Source: JBEEFP01 sp041166085
GTDB lineage: Bacteria > Actinomycetota > Acidimicrobiia > Acidimicrobiales > JAFATL01
NCBI GenBank assembly: GCA_041166085.1
Contig: JBEEFP010000044.1
Location: 1 to 64,000 of the forward strand
Direction: 5' to 3'
Length of the DNA: 64,000 bases
Positions 34,126 to 42,961 of this stretch are shown one piece after another (position 1 is the stretch's first letter; the number at the start of each line of letters is the position of its first letter). The notes below the pieces were generated by a model. The model was given only the letters and a program-made list of their open reading frames with translations. It was not told the origin of the DNA and made no database searches. Position numbers and translations under genes: made by a program.

Positions 34126-34929
34126 TCAGTGCGCGAGGGTGAAGGACACCTGCGCCACCGGTGGCGTCGGCGTCCAGGCGTTGCCGGCTCGGTTCCACGT
34201 GCGGTCGGCGTAGCGGACGGTCGACACTCCGGACGACGCCGCGTGGGCGACCAACCATGCGGCGGCCGTCCACCCCATGTCGACGGACGCACTCGCGCGC
34301 AAGGAGCTCCTCGGCAACTCGGAGGCCATGGCCGCGCGCAGCGCTGACTCCTCGATGGTGTTGACCGGCGGCGACGGGGCCAGGGCGCAGGTGATGGCGG
34401 CCGGCACCTCGCCCGTGAGCGCCGACGCAAGTGTTCGGCTCCGCGACTCGTACGGGGCGTAGCCATTCGGCAGGGCGCTGCGTTGCACGCGCTGGGCCGC
34501 CTCGGTGACGGGCAAGGTGGCCCAGTGGGGTACTCGTTCGAGGGCGGCGTAGAACCGGTTTGTGGCGTACCGCGGGTCGCGAAGTTGCTGGACCGTCCCC
34601 CACCCCTGGGAAGGGCGTTGCTGGAACACGCCAACTGAGTCGCGGTCGCCGTTCGGAAGGTTCCGTAGTTGCGACTCCTGCAGCGCCGTCGCCAGCGCGA
34701 TGGTGGCCGCGTGGTTGGGCAGCCCGCGCCGCTTTCCGATGGCAGCGATGGTCGAAGCCAGCTCGGCTTGGGCGAGGTCCAGCTCGTAACGGCCGCCGTG
34801 GGCCGCGACCACACAGAACCTGCGGGGCGGGGGCTCGGGACCGGGATGGAGCTCGACGAAGGCGACCACGGCCACGACCAGGCATGCCGCCGCAGCGAGC
34901 GCCAGCCGCCGCACGCGCGGGGCAGCCAC
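34126..34929 (-). CDS. Exported lytic-transglycosylase-like protein
   Basis: 267 residues. A signal/anchor (about 8-27) precedes a domain with ATIALATALQESQLRNL, GDRDSVGVFQQRPSQGWG and YATNRFYAALERVP, the pattern of an actinobacterial family related to goose-type/SLT lysozymes, with Glu in LQES as the candidate catalytic acid. Proteins like this are often mislabelled as heavy-metal transporters. It probably acts on peptidoglycan outside the membrane. GTG 34929 follows TACCTT by 6 nt. Confidence 0.7.
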   Translation of the reverse strand: MAAPRVRRLALAAAACLVVAVVAFVELHPGPEPPPRRFCVVAAHGGRYELDLAQAELASTIAAIGKRRGLPNHAATIALATALQESQLRNLPNGDRDSVGVFQQRPSQGWGTVQQLRDPRYATNRFYAALERVPHWATLPVTEAAQRVQRSALPNGYAPYESRSRTLASALTGEVPAAITCALAPSPPVNTIEESALRAAMASELPRSSLRASASVDMGWTAAAWLVAHAASSGVSTVRYADRTWNRAGNAWTPTPPVAQVSFTLAH

Positions 34930-34935
34930 GGGGCG

Positions 34936-34941
34936 AAGGTA
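34936..34941 (-). promoter_or_regulatory. -10 element TACCTT (minus), leaderless promoter
   Basis: TACCTT on the minus strand ends 6 nt before GTG 34929. Confidence 0.5.
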
Positions 34942-35001
34942 CCGGACCCTCTCGGCCCATCGCCGTCAGCAATTTTCAGCGTGCCTTCAGGTGCAGCCTG
35001 C

Positions 35002-35577
35002 CTACAGGGTGCGGACCACGCGTGCCGGGTTGCCGACGGCGACGACGTTGCCGGGGAGATCGCGCGTGACCACCGCGCCGGCGCCGACGACGGTGTTCTC
35101 GCCGATCGTCACGCCGGCGAGCACGATCACCCCTCCGCCCAGCCAGACGTTGTCGCCGATGGTGATGGGCCGCGCCGCCTCCAACTTGGCACGACGCGGT
35201 TCCGCTTCGACGGGGTGAGTCGGCGTGAGCAGTTGCACGTTGGGACCGATGGCCACGTCCTCGCCGATCGTGATGGGCGCCACGTCGAGCGCGACCAGGC
35301 CGAAGTTGGCGAACACGCGGGCCGCCAACCGGATCTGCGATCCGTAGTCGCAGTAGAAGGGCGGTCGGATCTCCACGTCAGGTCCGAGCTCGCCCAGCAG
35401 CTCCCCGAGGATCCGGGTGCGCTCGTCCCCCTCGTCGGCAGCGGAGCGGTTGAACTCGTCCTGCAGCCGGCGGGCGCGAAGCGCGAGGGCGGCGAGCTCG
35501 GGGTCGTCGGCGACGTAAAGGTCACCCGCCAACATGCGCTCGCGCTGCGTCCGGTGGTCGTCGCTTCCATCGCTCAT
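35002..35577 (-). CDS. Maltose/galactoside-type hexapeptide O-acetyltransferase
   Basis: 191 residues. An N-terminal MLAGDLYVADDPEL segment is the Maa/LacA-type helical cap; the remainder is a left-handed beta helix with hexapeptide repeats (IGEDVAIGPNVQLLTP, IGDNVWLGGGVIVLAGVTIG), catalytic His in TPTHP and the closing VAVGNPARVVR. It moves an acetyl group from acetyl-CoA to a sugar or related hydroxyl. No sugar-operon context is present. Confidence 0.88.
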   Translation of the reverse strand: MSDGSDDHRTQRERMLAGDLYVADDPELAALALRARRLQDEFNRSAADEGDERTRILGELLGELGPDVEIRPPFYCDYGSQIRLAARVFANFGLVALDVAPITIGEDVAIGPNVQLLTPTHPVEAEPRRAKLEAARPITIGDNVWLGGGVIVLAGVTIGENTVVGAGAVVTRDLPGNVVAVGNPARVVRTL

Positions 35578-35638
35578 CGAACGTCGTCCTGGAAGAGGCA
35601 GAACGGGTGGCCTGCAGGGGTGGACACTGAGGCATTCT

Positions 35639-35692
35639 GCCCGAGAGGTTCTTGGTGCACTTGCGGTCAATAGTGGCCACCAGTGCACCAGA
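35639..35692. repeat. Spaced inverted repeat upstream of the acetyltransferase
   Basis: TGGTGCAC near 35653 is mirrored by GTGCACCA near 35684 with about 21 bp between. It lies in the 139-bp gap between two minus-strand genes and may be an operator; there is no recognised regulator match. Confidence 0.35.
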
Positions 35693-35716
35693 AATCCGAG
35701 GGGGGGGAACGCGCGC

Positions 35717-36808
35717 CTAGATCGACTTGGGCGCCATGCGGTCGGCGATGCTCGACAGCGCGGTGCGCTCCTGTGCGGGTGTGAAGTCGTTGGCGCCGAC
35801 GATCGCCATCAGGAACACGACGGCGCGGTCGCGGCGAACGGCGAGCAGGTCGACCCGCACCGGAACCGCCGCGCCAGGTCCGACGAACGACATGGGCATG
35901 GACATGGCGATGGTCTCGTCGCCGTAGGTCGAGAACCCGAGGGAAGAGAACGTCCCGTGCGTCACCGTGACGCCCCGGGGTGTGCTGCTGGCGGTGTCCT
36001 TGGCGATGGCGTCACCCAGGCAACGGCTGGTTTCGCGGAGGATCGTCATGCCGCGCAATGCGTCCGCCTCGTTCTTGAGGATCATGCTGCCGCCGAACGC
36101 GAAGCTCGCGGCGTGCTCCAAGGCGACAGGTGTCGAGGGGATGGAGGGGTCGTTGGTCGGGTCGTCGGGCACCGTGCACACATCGAGAGCGCTCGTGTCG
36201 TCGGATGCACTCCCGCCGAGCGCGGCCGGGTTCACCTGGGTCCAACCACTGGGGAAGTCCGCGGTCCGGGGGGCGATGAGGTCGGCCCGCGCCTGATCGC
36301 TGTGGGTGTCCGTCGCGGGAGGCGCGGTGGTCGCGGGTGCGGTGCTCGACGGGCTGGCCGCGGCCCCCGCGCCGCCGGATGCCGCGGGTGTCGAGCGGGC
36401 CCGCTCATTTGCCGTCGACTGGGTCGCGACGTTCTTGGCACCGCCGTCGCCGCCGACGACGGCGAGCCCCAGCAACGCGACCACCAGTTGCACCGCGACG
36501 GCGATGACCAGGCCGGGCAGCACGCGGCGGTCGAGCCGGAGGTCCACTGATCCGGTCAGCGCGGCCGCCGGCTCCGCCGAGACGTGCGGCGTGGAGGTCA
36601 CCAGCACCGGGACCGCCGAGGGCGCAGGAGCAGGACCGGCCGCGGGCTCGGGCTCAGTTTCGGGCTCTGGCGTTTCCGTCAGCTTGGTCTGGGTGCCCTC
36701 GTCGTCCACCAGGTCGTGGATCATGGCGAGATGGTCGCGGTACTCCTCTGGGTGCTCGAAGGAGTCGTGGCACAGCGGACAGGCCGTCGCCTGGAACGGG
36801 TTCCCCAT
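35717..36808 (-). CDS. Membrane protein with N-terminal C2H2 zinc finger and exported domain
   Basis: 363 residues. Residues 10-31 read CPLCHDSFEHPEEYRDHLAMIH, an almost classical C2H2 finger (C-x2-C-x12-H-x4-H). An acidic Pro/Glu linker leads to one membrane span (about 98-120; LPGLVIAVAVQLVVALLGLAV), then a Ser/Ala/Thr-rich stalk and an exported domain (about 185-363) of mixed alpha/beta character with several cysteines, resembling PknH-type or lipoprotein sensor domains. The finger would face the cytoplasm. AAAGGGAA precedes the ATG at 36808. Function unknown. Confidence 0.75.
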   Translation of the reverse strand: MGNPFQATACPLCHDSFEHPEEYRDHLAMIHDLVDDEGTQTKLTETPEPETEPEPAAGPAPAPSAVPVLVTSTPHVSAEPAAALTGSVDLRLDRRVLPGLVIAVAVQLVVALLGLAVVGGDGGAKNVATQSTANERARSTPAASGGAGAAASPSSTAPATTAPPATDTHSDQARADLIAPRTADFPSGWTQVNPAALGGSASDDTSALDVCTVPDDPTNDPSIPSTPVALEHAASFAFGGSMILKNEADALRGMTILRETSRCLGDAIAKDTASSTPRGVTVTHGTFSSLGFSTYGDETIAMSMPMSFVGPGAAVPVRVDLLAVRRDRAVVFLMAIVGANDFTPAQERTALSSIADRMAPKSI

Positions 36809-36853
36809 GGGTTCCCTTTCGGCACTGTCTGGGGTGATGCAAGGGAATTGGGG

Positions 36854-39800
36854 TCAGGAACGACTGGGCGTGGGCGAGCGGTAGGGCGCTTCGGCGTGTT
36901 CGACGTCCCGCCGCACGAGCCAGCCGGTGATGTCGGACGCGGCCGCCGGGCGGCACAAGCCATAGCCCTGGGCCACGTCGCAGCGCAGGGCGGTGAGCAT
37001 GCGCCCGGCCGACTCCGACTCGACGCCCTCGGCGACGACCGAGAGTCCGAGCGAGTGGGCCAGTTCCACGATGGCGCGCACGATGGCGATGTCGCGCGAG
37101 TCGGAGTCGAGCTCGAAGACGAAGGCGCGGTCGATCTTGAGCTCGTCCACCGGAAGATGCTTGAGGTACGCCATAGACGAGTAGCCCGTGCCGAAGTCGT
37201 CGATGCACAGACGGACGCCGAGGTCGCGCAGGTCTTCGAGCATGCGGCCCATCTCGGCCGTGCTGTCGGCGAAGGCGCTCTCGGTGATCTCCAGCGTCAG
37301 CACCGCCGCGGGCAGGTCGGCCTCGCGCAGCGCGGCGTGGATGGACGAGACGAGGTCGGGATCGGTCAGGCTGCGTGGCGAGAGGTTGACGGCCACGCCG
37401 ACGTCGATGCCCTCTGCCCGCCAGTTCCCGCACTGGGCCAGGGCCTGACGCAGCACCGCGGTCGTGAGGGGGCGGATGAGTCCCGTCTGCTCGGCCAGCG
37501 CGACGAACTGTCCGGGCGGCACCATGCCGAGCTCCGGGTGGTTCCAGCGGGCCAGCGCCTCCACCACGTGCGTGCGTCCCGTGCGCAGGTCGACCTGCGG
37601 CTGGTAGTGCACGACGATCTCGCCGCGCTCCAACGCGCCTCGCAGGTCGGCGAGAAGTGCGAGGCGGCTGAGCCGGTCCTGGTCGTCGCCGGGGCCGTAC
37701 AGCGCCCAACCAAGGGCGTGCTGCTTGGCCCGGTACATCGCCACGTCCGCCTTCTGCAGCAGGATCTGACTGTCCTCGCCATGAGCGGGCGCGTAGGCGA
37801 TGCCGACACTGGCGCCGAGTGGCACGGTGATGCCGTCGATGTCGACGGGCGCCTCGAGGACATGGATGAGGTTGGCGGCCACGTTGCCGGCCGCGGCGTC
37901 GTCGGGGAGGTCACTCACGACGATGGCGAACTCGTCGCCGCCGAGACGGGTCACCAGGTCGCTGGTGCGGACGGCCTCGCGAAGTCGGTTGGCGACTTCG
38001 ACGAGCACGCGGTCGCCGACCTCGTGCCCGAGGCTGTCGTTGACCTCCTTGAAGCGGTCGAGGTCCATGAGCAGGAGGGCCACGCCCTCCCCGGGCCGGC
38101 GTCGCTCGAGCCGCTCGGACAGGGAGCTGGCCAGCTGGCCTCGGTTGGGCAGGCGGGTGAGGGCGTCCTCGGTCGCCTGGCGACGCAGCGCTTCTTCCGC
38201 CTGGATGCGGTCGGTGATGTCCTGGGCCATCCCGGTGATGCGCCGGGCGACGCCATCTTCGGAGACGACACGGCCGTGCACGTCGAGCCACCGCTCGCGG
38301 CCGACTGCTGTCTCGACCCGGCAGCGGAAGGAGAAGCGGCTGTCGCTCGAGCGGCCCTCGGCCATCACCCGCCGCGCCCTCGACCGGTCGTCGGGGTGGA
38401 CGTGCTCGAGGAACACCTCAGCGGTCGGCGTGATCGAGCCCGGCTCGTAGTCGAGCAGCCGGTACTGCTGATCGGACCAGACGGCGTCACCCGTGGCGAC
38501 GTCGATCTCCCAGCTGCCGACCAGGGCGAGCTCCTGGGCCTCGGCGAGCTGCGCCTCGCTGTCGCGGAGAGCGGCTTCGGCGTGGCGCCGGTCCGTCTCG
38601 TCGCGGAAGACGACGACCCCACCGCGGAGCACGCCCTGCTGGTCGCGGACAGGGCGACCGGTGACGAACAGGGTGCGCTCGCCTGCGCCGTCCGCACCGA
38701 CCACCCGCATCTCGACGTCGGACGATTCGCCGTCGACCGCTCGCGCCATCGGGAGCTCGAGCTCGCCGAACCGGCGACCGTCCGCGTGGAAGAGCGGTGT
38801 GGGCGGCTGGTCGCCCAGCCACCGGCCCGGGAGCATGTCCGTCCCGGCGAGGCGGTTGGCTTCCTCGTTGAACAGCACGAGGTTGCCGGTCTCGTCGGCG
38901 ACTACCACGCCCTCCCCGAGGCTGTGCAGGACAGAGAGCAGGACGCTCCGCTGGCGGTCGAGCCGGTTCGTGAGCGTGGCGTTGGCCGCGTGCACGAGCA
39001 CCTGGCGAGCCAAGAGGAGCAGCAGGACGATGGCGCCCATGGCGGCCGTCGTCCCGTCGACGTGACGGTGGCGGGTGGACGTGCCCGCGAGCACGACGAC
39101 CATCAGCGCGGCCGGCGCGTACGGGAGGTTCACGAGCCACATCGGCGGCCGCCCGGTCGCGGTGTCGGCTCCCGAGGCCGGACGGGCCGCCTTCAGGGCG
39201 GCCAGGCCCACGAGCACGTAGCCGGCGACCCAACCCACGTCGACGAAGTTGCCCGTGGCAAAGGAGTCGGACGCGGTGAGGTAGGCAAAGGCGCCGTCGG
39301 CGATTGCGATGCACAGCACGCCGACGCCGAGCAGCACGAGCGGCCGGCGCCATCCGCCCGCCGATTGGGACAACAACGAGATCACCACGACGATGATCAC
39401 CATGTCGCCGACCGGGTAGGCGAGGGCGAGCGCGGTCGAAGCGCTCGCGCCCTGGACATCGACGACATGGCCGATCACGAGCGACCAGAACACCGCGAGC
39501 ATCGAGCCGGCGACGACGAGTCCGTCCGCCAGGCGGCGGGTGTGCTCGGCGCGCTGTGTGACGGGCAGTCTCATCAGGCCGAGGACCATGAGCGGGATGG
39601 CCAGCAGGTAGCCGGCGTCGGCCAGCGACGGGAATGGGGCCTCTCGGCCCCGCAGCTCGTACGCGGTCCAGATGGCTTGGCCCAGAGCCCACGATCCGGC
39701 TGATGCCCCGATGAGATGCCACCCGCGGCGAGCGCGGCCACGAGCGAGCCGGGCCGCCTGGGCACAAGCGACGCCGGCGCAGGCCGCGACGGCGACCTCG

Positions 39801-39907
39801 AGGAGGTCGGCCATCTGCAGGGTGGCGTGTGAGCCGCCGGGGCGCATGACGACGACCGCGGCGAAGGCAGCCACGATCGAAGCCCCCGAGATCCACGCAC
39901 GCCTCAT
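36854..39907 (-). CDS. Membrane PAS-GGDEF-EAL cyclic-di-GMP enzyme
   Basis: 1017 residues. About nine hydrophobic spans (to about 300) form a MASE-like sensor, followed by two PAS domains (about 325-440 and 450-570), GGDEF (RLGGDEF, 656-660) and EAL (EALARW from 783). GGDEF keeps the catalytic motif and an RTSD inhibitory site five residues before it; EAL keeps NLSPRSL, LEITES, DDFGTGYSS, KIDR, AEGVES and QGYG. Both diguanylate cyclase and phosphodiesterase activities are therefore possible. ATG 39907 is chosen because GAGGAGG lies 6 nt upstream; an ATG at 39949 lacks this. Confidence 0.93.
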   Translation of the reverse strand: MRRAWISGASIVAAFAAVVVMRPGGSHATLQMADLLEVAVAACAGVACAQAARLARGRARRGWHLIGASAGSWALGQAIWTAYELRGREAPFPSLADAGYLLAIPLMVLGLMRLPVTQRAEHTRRLADGLVVAGSMLAVFWSLVIGHVVDVQGASASTALALAYPVGDMVIIVVVISLLSQSAGGWRRPLVLLGVGVLCIAIADGAFAYLTASDSFATGNFVDVGWVAGYVLVGLAALKAARPASGADTATGRPPMWLVNLPYAPAALMVVVLAGTSTRHRHVDGTTAAMGAIVLLLLLARQVLVHAANATLTNRLDRQRSVLLSVLHSLGEGVVVADETGNLVLFNEEANRLAGTDMLPGRWLGDQPPTPLFHADGRRFGELELPMARAVDGESSDVEMRVVGADGAGERTLFVTGRPVRDQQGVLRGGVVVFRDETDRRHAEAALRDSEAQLAEAQELALVGSWEIDVATGDAVWSDQQYRLLDYEPGSITPTAEVFLEHVHPDDRSRARRVMAEGRSSDSRFSFRCRVETAVGRERWLDVHGRVVSEDGVARRITGMAQDITDRIQAEEALRRQATEDALTRLPNRGQLASSLSERLERRRPGEGVALLLMDLDRFKEVNDSLGHEVGDRVLVEVANRLREAVRTSDLVTRLGGDEFAIVVSDLPDDAAAGNVAANLIHVLEAPVDIDGITVPLGASVGIAYAPAHGEDSQILLQKADVAMYRAKQHALGWALYGPGDDQDRLSRLALLADLRGALERGEIVVHYQPQVDLRTGRTHVVEALARWNHPELGMVPPGQFVALAEQTGLIRPLTTAVLRQALAQCGNWRAEGIDVGVAVNLSPRSLTDPDLVSSIHAALREADLPAAVLTLEITESAFADSTAEMGRMLEDLRDLGVRLCIDDFGTGYSSMAYLKHLPVDELKIDRAFVFELDSDSRDIAIVRAIVELAHSLGLSVVAEGVESESAGRMLTALRCDVAQGYGLCRPAAASDITGWLVRRDVEHAEAPYRSPTPSRS

Positions 39908-39984
39908 CCGACGCCTCCTCGGCAGAGATATCGGCGGGCGTCGCCTCACGCCTGAGCGACTTCTGGGCCGTACGACCTATCGAA

Positions 39985-41571
39985 TCAGGACGATTTGGCC
40001 GCCTCCAGCAGGCGTCGGGCGATGACCTTGAGGGCGAGCGTCTCGTCAGCTCCCTCGAAGATCGACAGGACGCGGGCGTCGACGAAGTACCGGCTGACCG
40101 GGAACTCCTCGGCGTAGCCCATGCCGCCGTGGATCTGCATGGCCTCCCGCGTCACCCACTCGGCGGCCCGGCACACGTAGGCCTTCACCATGGACGCCTC
40201 CATGGCGCCCTCGCCCTTGGCCATGAGGCGGGCCACCTGGTAGGCGAACTGGCGGCTGGCCTGGATGACCACGGCCATGCGGGCCAGCTTGGCCTGCGTC
40301 AGCTGGTAGTCCGCGACCGGGTGGCCGAACACCACCCGGTTCTGGGCGTAGTCGACGGCCGCCTCGTAGGCCGCCTGCATGACCCCGACGGCCCGCGCCG
40401 CCGTCTGCAGGCGCCCGTTCTCGAACCCCTCCATCTGCAGGTAGAACCCGCGCCCCTCGCCGTCAGGTCCGCCGATGAGGTTGGCGGCCGGGACGCGCCA
40501 TGCGTCGAAGGCCAGCTCGTAGGAGTGCATGCCCCGGTAGCCGATGGTGTCGATGGGTCGTCCTTCGAGCCTGCCTCCGCCGTCTTGGCTGAGGACGAAG
40601 CCGTGTCCCTCGCCCCGCTCCTTCGGCACCACGAACAGCGAGAGGCCTCGGTGCGCCTTGCTGCGGTCCGGGTCGGTGCGGGCCAGCAGCATGAGCACGT
40701 CGGCGCGCGCCGCGAACGTGCACCACGTCTTGACACCGTTTATGACCCAGACGTCCCCATCCTTGGCTGCGGTCACCTTGATGCCGGCCACGTCCGAGCC
40801 GAAGTCGGGCTCGGTGACGGCGACCGCGTTCATGATCTCGCCGGACGCGAGCTTGGGAAGCCACTCGTGCTTCTGCTCCTCGGTGCCGCCCTTGACCAGG
40901 GCGCGGGTGAGGATCTCTGGTCGTGTGATCAGCGACCCGGCGGCGCCGAGCGAGCCCCGCGACAGCTCCTCGGTGGCGACGACCATGGCCAGGTACTCGC
41001 CCTCGCCGCCCGCCGCGAACCCGCCGTACTCCTCGGGGACGCTCAGCCCGAAGGTGCCGAGCTCGGCCAGTCCGGCGATGAGCTCCTCGGGGATGTCGCC
41101 GTTGGTTCGGTGGATGTGCTCGGCGACGGGCTTGACCCGTTCCTCGGCGAAGCGGCGGAAGGTGTCCTGCACCATCTCCAGGTCCGAGTCGAGGTGCCGT
41201 GGCCCCGCCTCGCCGGCGAGCCCGCTCAGGAAGGCAGGGTCGCGGTAGGCCGCGACGAACCCGTCGGCGCCGGCCAGCGCGCTCGGGTTCGATCCCCACA
41301 AAGCCTCCCGGCCCATCGTGCGGGTGTGGAGGTCGTGGACGGCGTCGGCCACGAAGGCGCATGCGATGCGCGCCTCGGTGTCTCCCTTGGCGCCGTAGTC
41401 GAGCACGGCACGGGCGATCTCGACCGCGGCAGCAGCGTGGGCCAGGTCGTAGGCGACGACCTGGTTGGCATCGAGGTCGCCGGCGGCGGCCAGGTGGCGG
41501 GTGGCGCCCTCGACCACGGTCTTGGCCAGGTCGACGGCAGCGACGGCGGCGGTCAGGTCAGGTGGAGCCAT
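39985..41571 (-). CDS. Long acyl-CoA dehydrogenase, methylsuccinyl-CoA dehydrogenase-like
   Basis: 528 residues, about 140 longer than usual ACADs owing to an N-terminal helical extension, as in methylsuccinyl-CoA dehydrogenase (Mcd). Matches recalled from Mcd include TEELSRGSLGAAGSLITRPE, TW.T.AAR..VLMLLARTDP, IGYRGMHSYELAFD, and GFENGRLQTAARAVGVMQ. FAD-binding and catalytic end IFEGADETLALKVIARRLL is intact in length. Mcd oxidises (2S)-methylsuccinyl-CoA to mesaconyl-CoA in the ethylmalonyl-CoA pathway; family placement is by eye. The gene sits 77 bp upstream of the GGDEF-EAL gene on the same strand; GATAAT lies 5 nt before its ATG. Confidence 0.8.
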   Translation of the reverse strand: MAPPDLTAAVAAVDLAKTVVEGATRHLAAAGDLDANQVVAYDLAHAAAAVEIARAVLDYGAKGDTEARIACAFVADAVHDLHTRTMGREALWGSNPSALAGADGFVAAYRDPAFLSGLAGEAGPRHLDSDLEMVQDTFRRFAEERVKPVAEHIHRTNGDIPEELIAGLAELGTFGLSVPEEYGGFAAGGEGEYLAMVVATEELSRGSLGAAGSLITRPEILTRALVKGGTEEQKHEWLPKLASGEIMNAVAVTEPDFGSDVAGIKVTAAKDGDVWVINGVKTWCTFAARADVLMLLARTDPDRSKAHRGLSLFVVPKERGEGHGFVLSQDGGGRLEGRPIDTIGYRGMHSYELAFDAWRVPAANLIGGPDGEGRGFYLQMEGFENGRLQTAARAVGVMQAAYEAAVDYAQNRVVFGHPVADYQLTQAKLARMAVVIQASRQFAYQVARLMAKGEGAMEASMVKAYVCRAAEWVTREAMQIHGGMGYAEEFPVSRYFVDARVLSIFEGADETLALKVIARRLLEAAKSS

Positions 41572-41577
41572 GCCGCA

Positions 41578-42219
41578 TTATCGGCGGCGAGCGACCACCG
41601 TCACCAACGGAGGCAGCACCACTGGGTCGTTCCCCGGGTCGACCTCGGTCAGCGCAGCGAGGTAGTCGCGCACCGGTCCCGCGCCCGCGCCCGCGGGCGC
41701 CTCGGCCCACGCGTCGACGATCTCGAGGTCGGCGTCGACCACCAACTTGGGGAGCAGCGCGCCCACGTCGGGATGGCGGGCGTCCGGCATCGACAGCGGA
41801 TGACCGTCCACCCGTCCCGCCGAGGTGATCGGTTCCTGGGCCACGACCCACCCGCCGATGCGCACGGCCTGCCCGAGCCTGCGGAGGACAACCACGGGAT
41901 CGTGCACGTGCATGAGCAGGAAGCGGCAGAACGCGAGGTCGACGGGCTCAGGCAGCAGCAGGTCCTCGGCCGACTGGGTGATGGCGACGACCTGCGCGTG
42001 AGCGGCCGCGGCCTTCGCCACCTCGTCACGCGCGGCAGGGTCGTTGTCGACCGCGTAGACGCGGCCGTCGTGGCCGACGATCTCCGCCAGCGCGACGGTG
42101 ACGTCGCCGCCGCCCGCGCCGACGTCCACGCACTTCCAGCCCTCGCGCAGGCCCAGCCGGTCGAGGGCGGTGGCGAGAGGCCGCCGGTACACGTCGTTCC
42201 GCAGACCCAACTCGATCAT
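41578..42219 (-). CDS. SAM-dependent methyltransferase
   Basis: 213 residues of class I fold. CVDVGAGGGDVTVALAEIVG is the SAM-binding motif I, YAVDNDP the acidic strand 2 end, and DLAFCRFLLMHVHDP the UbiE-like motif region. Substrate unknown. ATG 42219 and the ATG of the divergent cupredoxin gene (42236) are separated by 16 bp. Confidence 0.85.
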   Translation of the reverse strand: MIELGLRNDVYRRPLATALDRLGLREGWKCVDVGAGGGDVTVALAEIVGHDGRVYAVDNDPAARDEVAKAAAAHAQVVAITQSAEDLLLPEPVDLAFCRFLLMHVHDPVVVLRRLGQAVRIGGWVVAQEPITSAGRVDGHPLSMPDARHPDVGALLPKLVVDADLEIVDAWAEAPAGAGAGPVRDYLAALTEVDPGNDPVVLPPLVTVVARRR

Positions 42220-42235
42220 GAGGTAAAGAAGGGTA
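42220..42235. promoter_or_regulatory. Overlapping divergent promoters in 16 bp
   Basis: TACCCT on the minus strand (42235-42230) serves the methyltransferase; TAAAGA (42224-42229) or the AAGAAGGG ribosome-binding-like sequence serves the cupredoxin gene. The -35 region of each promoter must lie inside the opposite coding sequence. Confidence 0.45.
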
Positions 42236-42955
42236 ATGACCTGGGGGCTGTTGCTGCGGCTGGCGGGCGCGAAGACGGCGGTGCTCATGATCGTCGTCGG
42301 CATCGCCCTGCGCGACAAGGAGGCGGTGGCCATCGGTGTGGGGCTGGGCGCCGGCGCGGGTCTGCTGTCCTTCCGCGGCGGGCAGCTCGGCCGCGTCTTG
42401 CTGCTGCTGCTCGGGCTCGACGTCCTGGCCTGGATGGGCACCGCCGCCGTCGCCAATGTGGCGGACGGGGAGGACTTCGTCGCCGTCGTCGTCCCCCTCC
42501 TCCTGTCGGTCGCGGCCGCCCTCACGGCCGCCGCGGCCGTCTGCGACCTGCTGCGGCGACGCGGACGCCACGTCGGCGATCGCCGCGCCGCGTTGACGAC
42601 CGCGGCCGCCGGCGTCCTCGTGTTCGTCGCCGGACTGGGCGTCGCGCAGCTGGGGCTGTTCGGATCGCCTGTCGCCGCCCACCCCGGCGACATCGTGCTG
42701 GCCATGAAGGACGCCAAGTTCGCCACGGAACGCATCACCGTGCCGGCGGGCCGGATCACCGTGCTCGTCGACAACAAGGACCTGTTCTGGCACACGTTCA
42801 CCGTCGACGCCCTCCACGTCGACGCTCGGGTGCCGGTGAAGGCTCGCCGCCGCGTCACCTTCACCGTTCCCGGTCCTGGCACCTACACCTATTACTGCGC
42901 CATCCCCGGCCACCGCGCCATCGGCATGGAGGGCACCCTCACCGTCACCCCGTGA
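42236..42955 (+). CDS. Membrane protein with C-terminal cupredoxin domain
   Basis: 239 residues. Five hydrophobic spans (about 5-145) are followed by an extracytoplasmic cupredoxin (about 148-239) with type 1 copper ligands His in FWHTFTV and CAIPGHRAIGM (Cys, His, Met). This may carry electrons in respiration or handle copper; no oxidase genes are nearby. A CTCGAG-type hairpin follows the stop by 6 nt. Confidence 0.85.
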   Translation: MTWGLLLRLAGAKTAVLMIVVGIALRDKEAVAIGVGLGAGAGLLSFRGGQLGRVLLLLLGLDVLAWMGTAAVANVADGEDFVAVVVPLLLSVAAALTAAAAVCDLLRRRGRHVGDRRAALTTAAAGVLVFVAGLGVAQLGLFGSPVAAHPGDIVLAMKDAKFATERITVPAGRITVLVDNKDLFWHTFTVDALHVDARVPVKARRRVTFTVPGPGTYTYYCAIPGHRAIGMEGTLTVTP

Positions 42956-42961
42956 CCGCCG

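Noticed and set aside
34126..34929. Heavy-metal transporter, a label often seen for this family
   Set aside because: There is one signal/anchor span and a lysozyme-like LQES...GVFQQRPSQGWG pattern, with no transport topology.
36584..39703. 1039-codon plus-strand open frame opposite the GGDEF-EAL gene
   Set aside because: Antisense shadow: low-complexity Gly/Arg/Asp/His composition, no domains, while the minus strand encodes intact PAS, GGDEF and EAL motifs.
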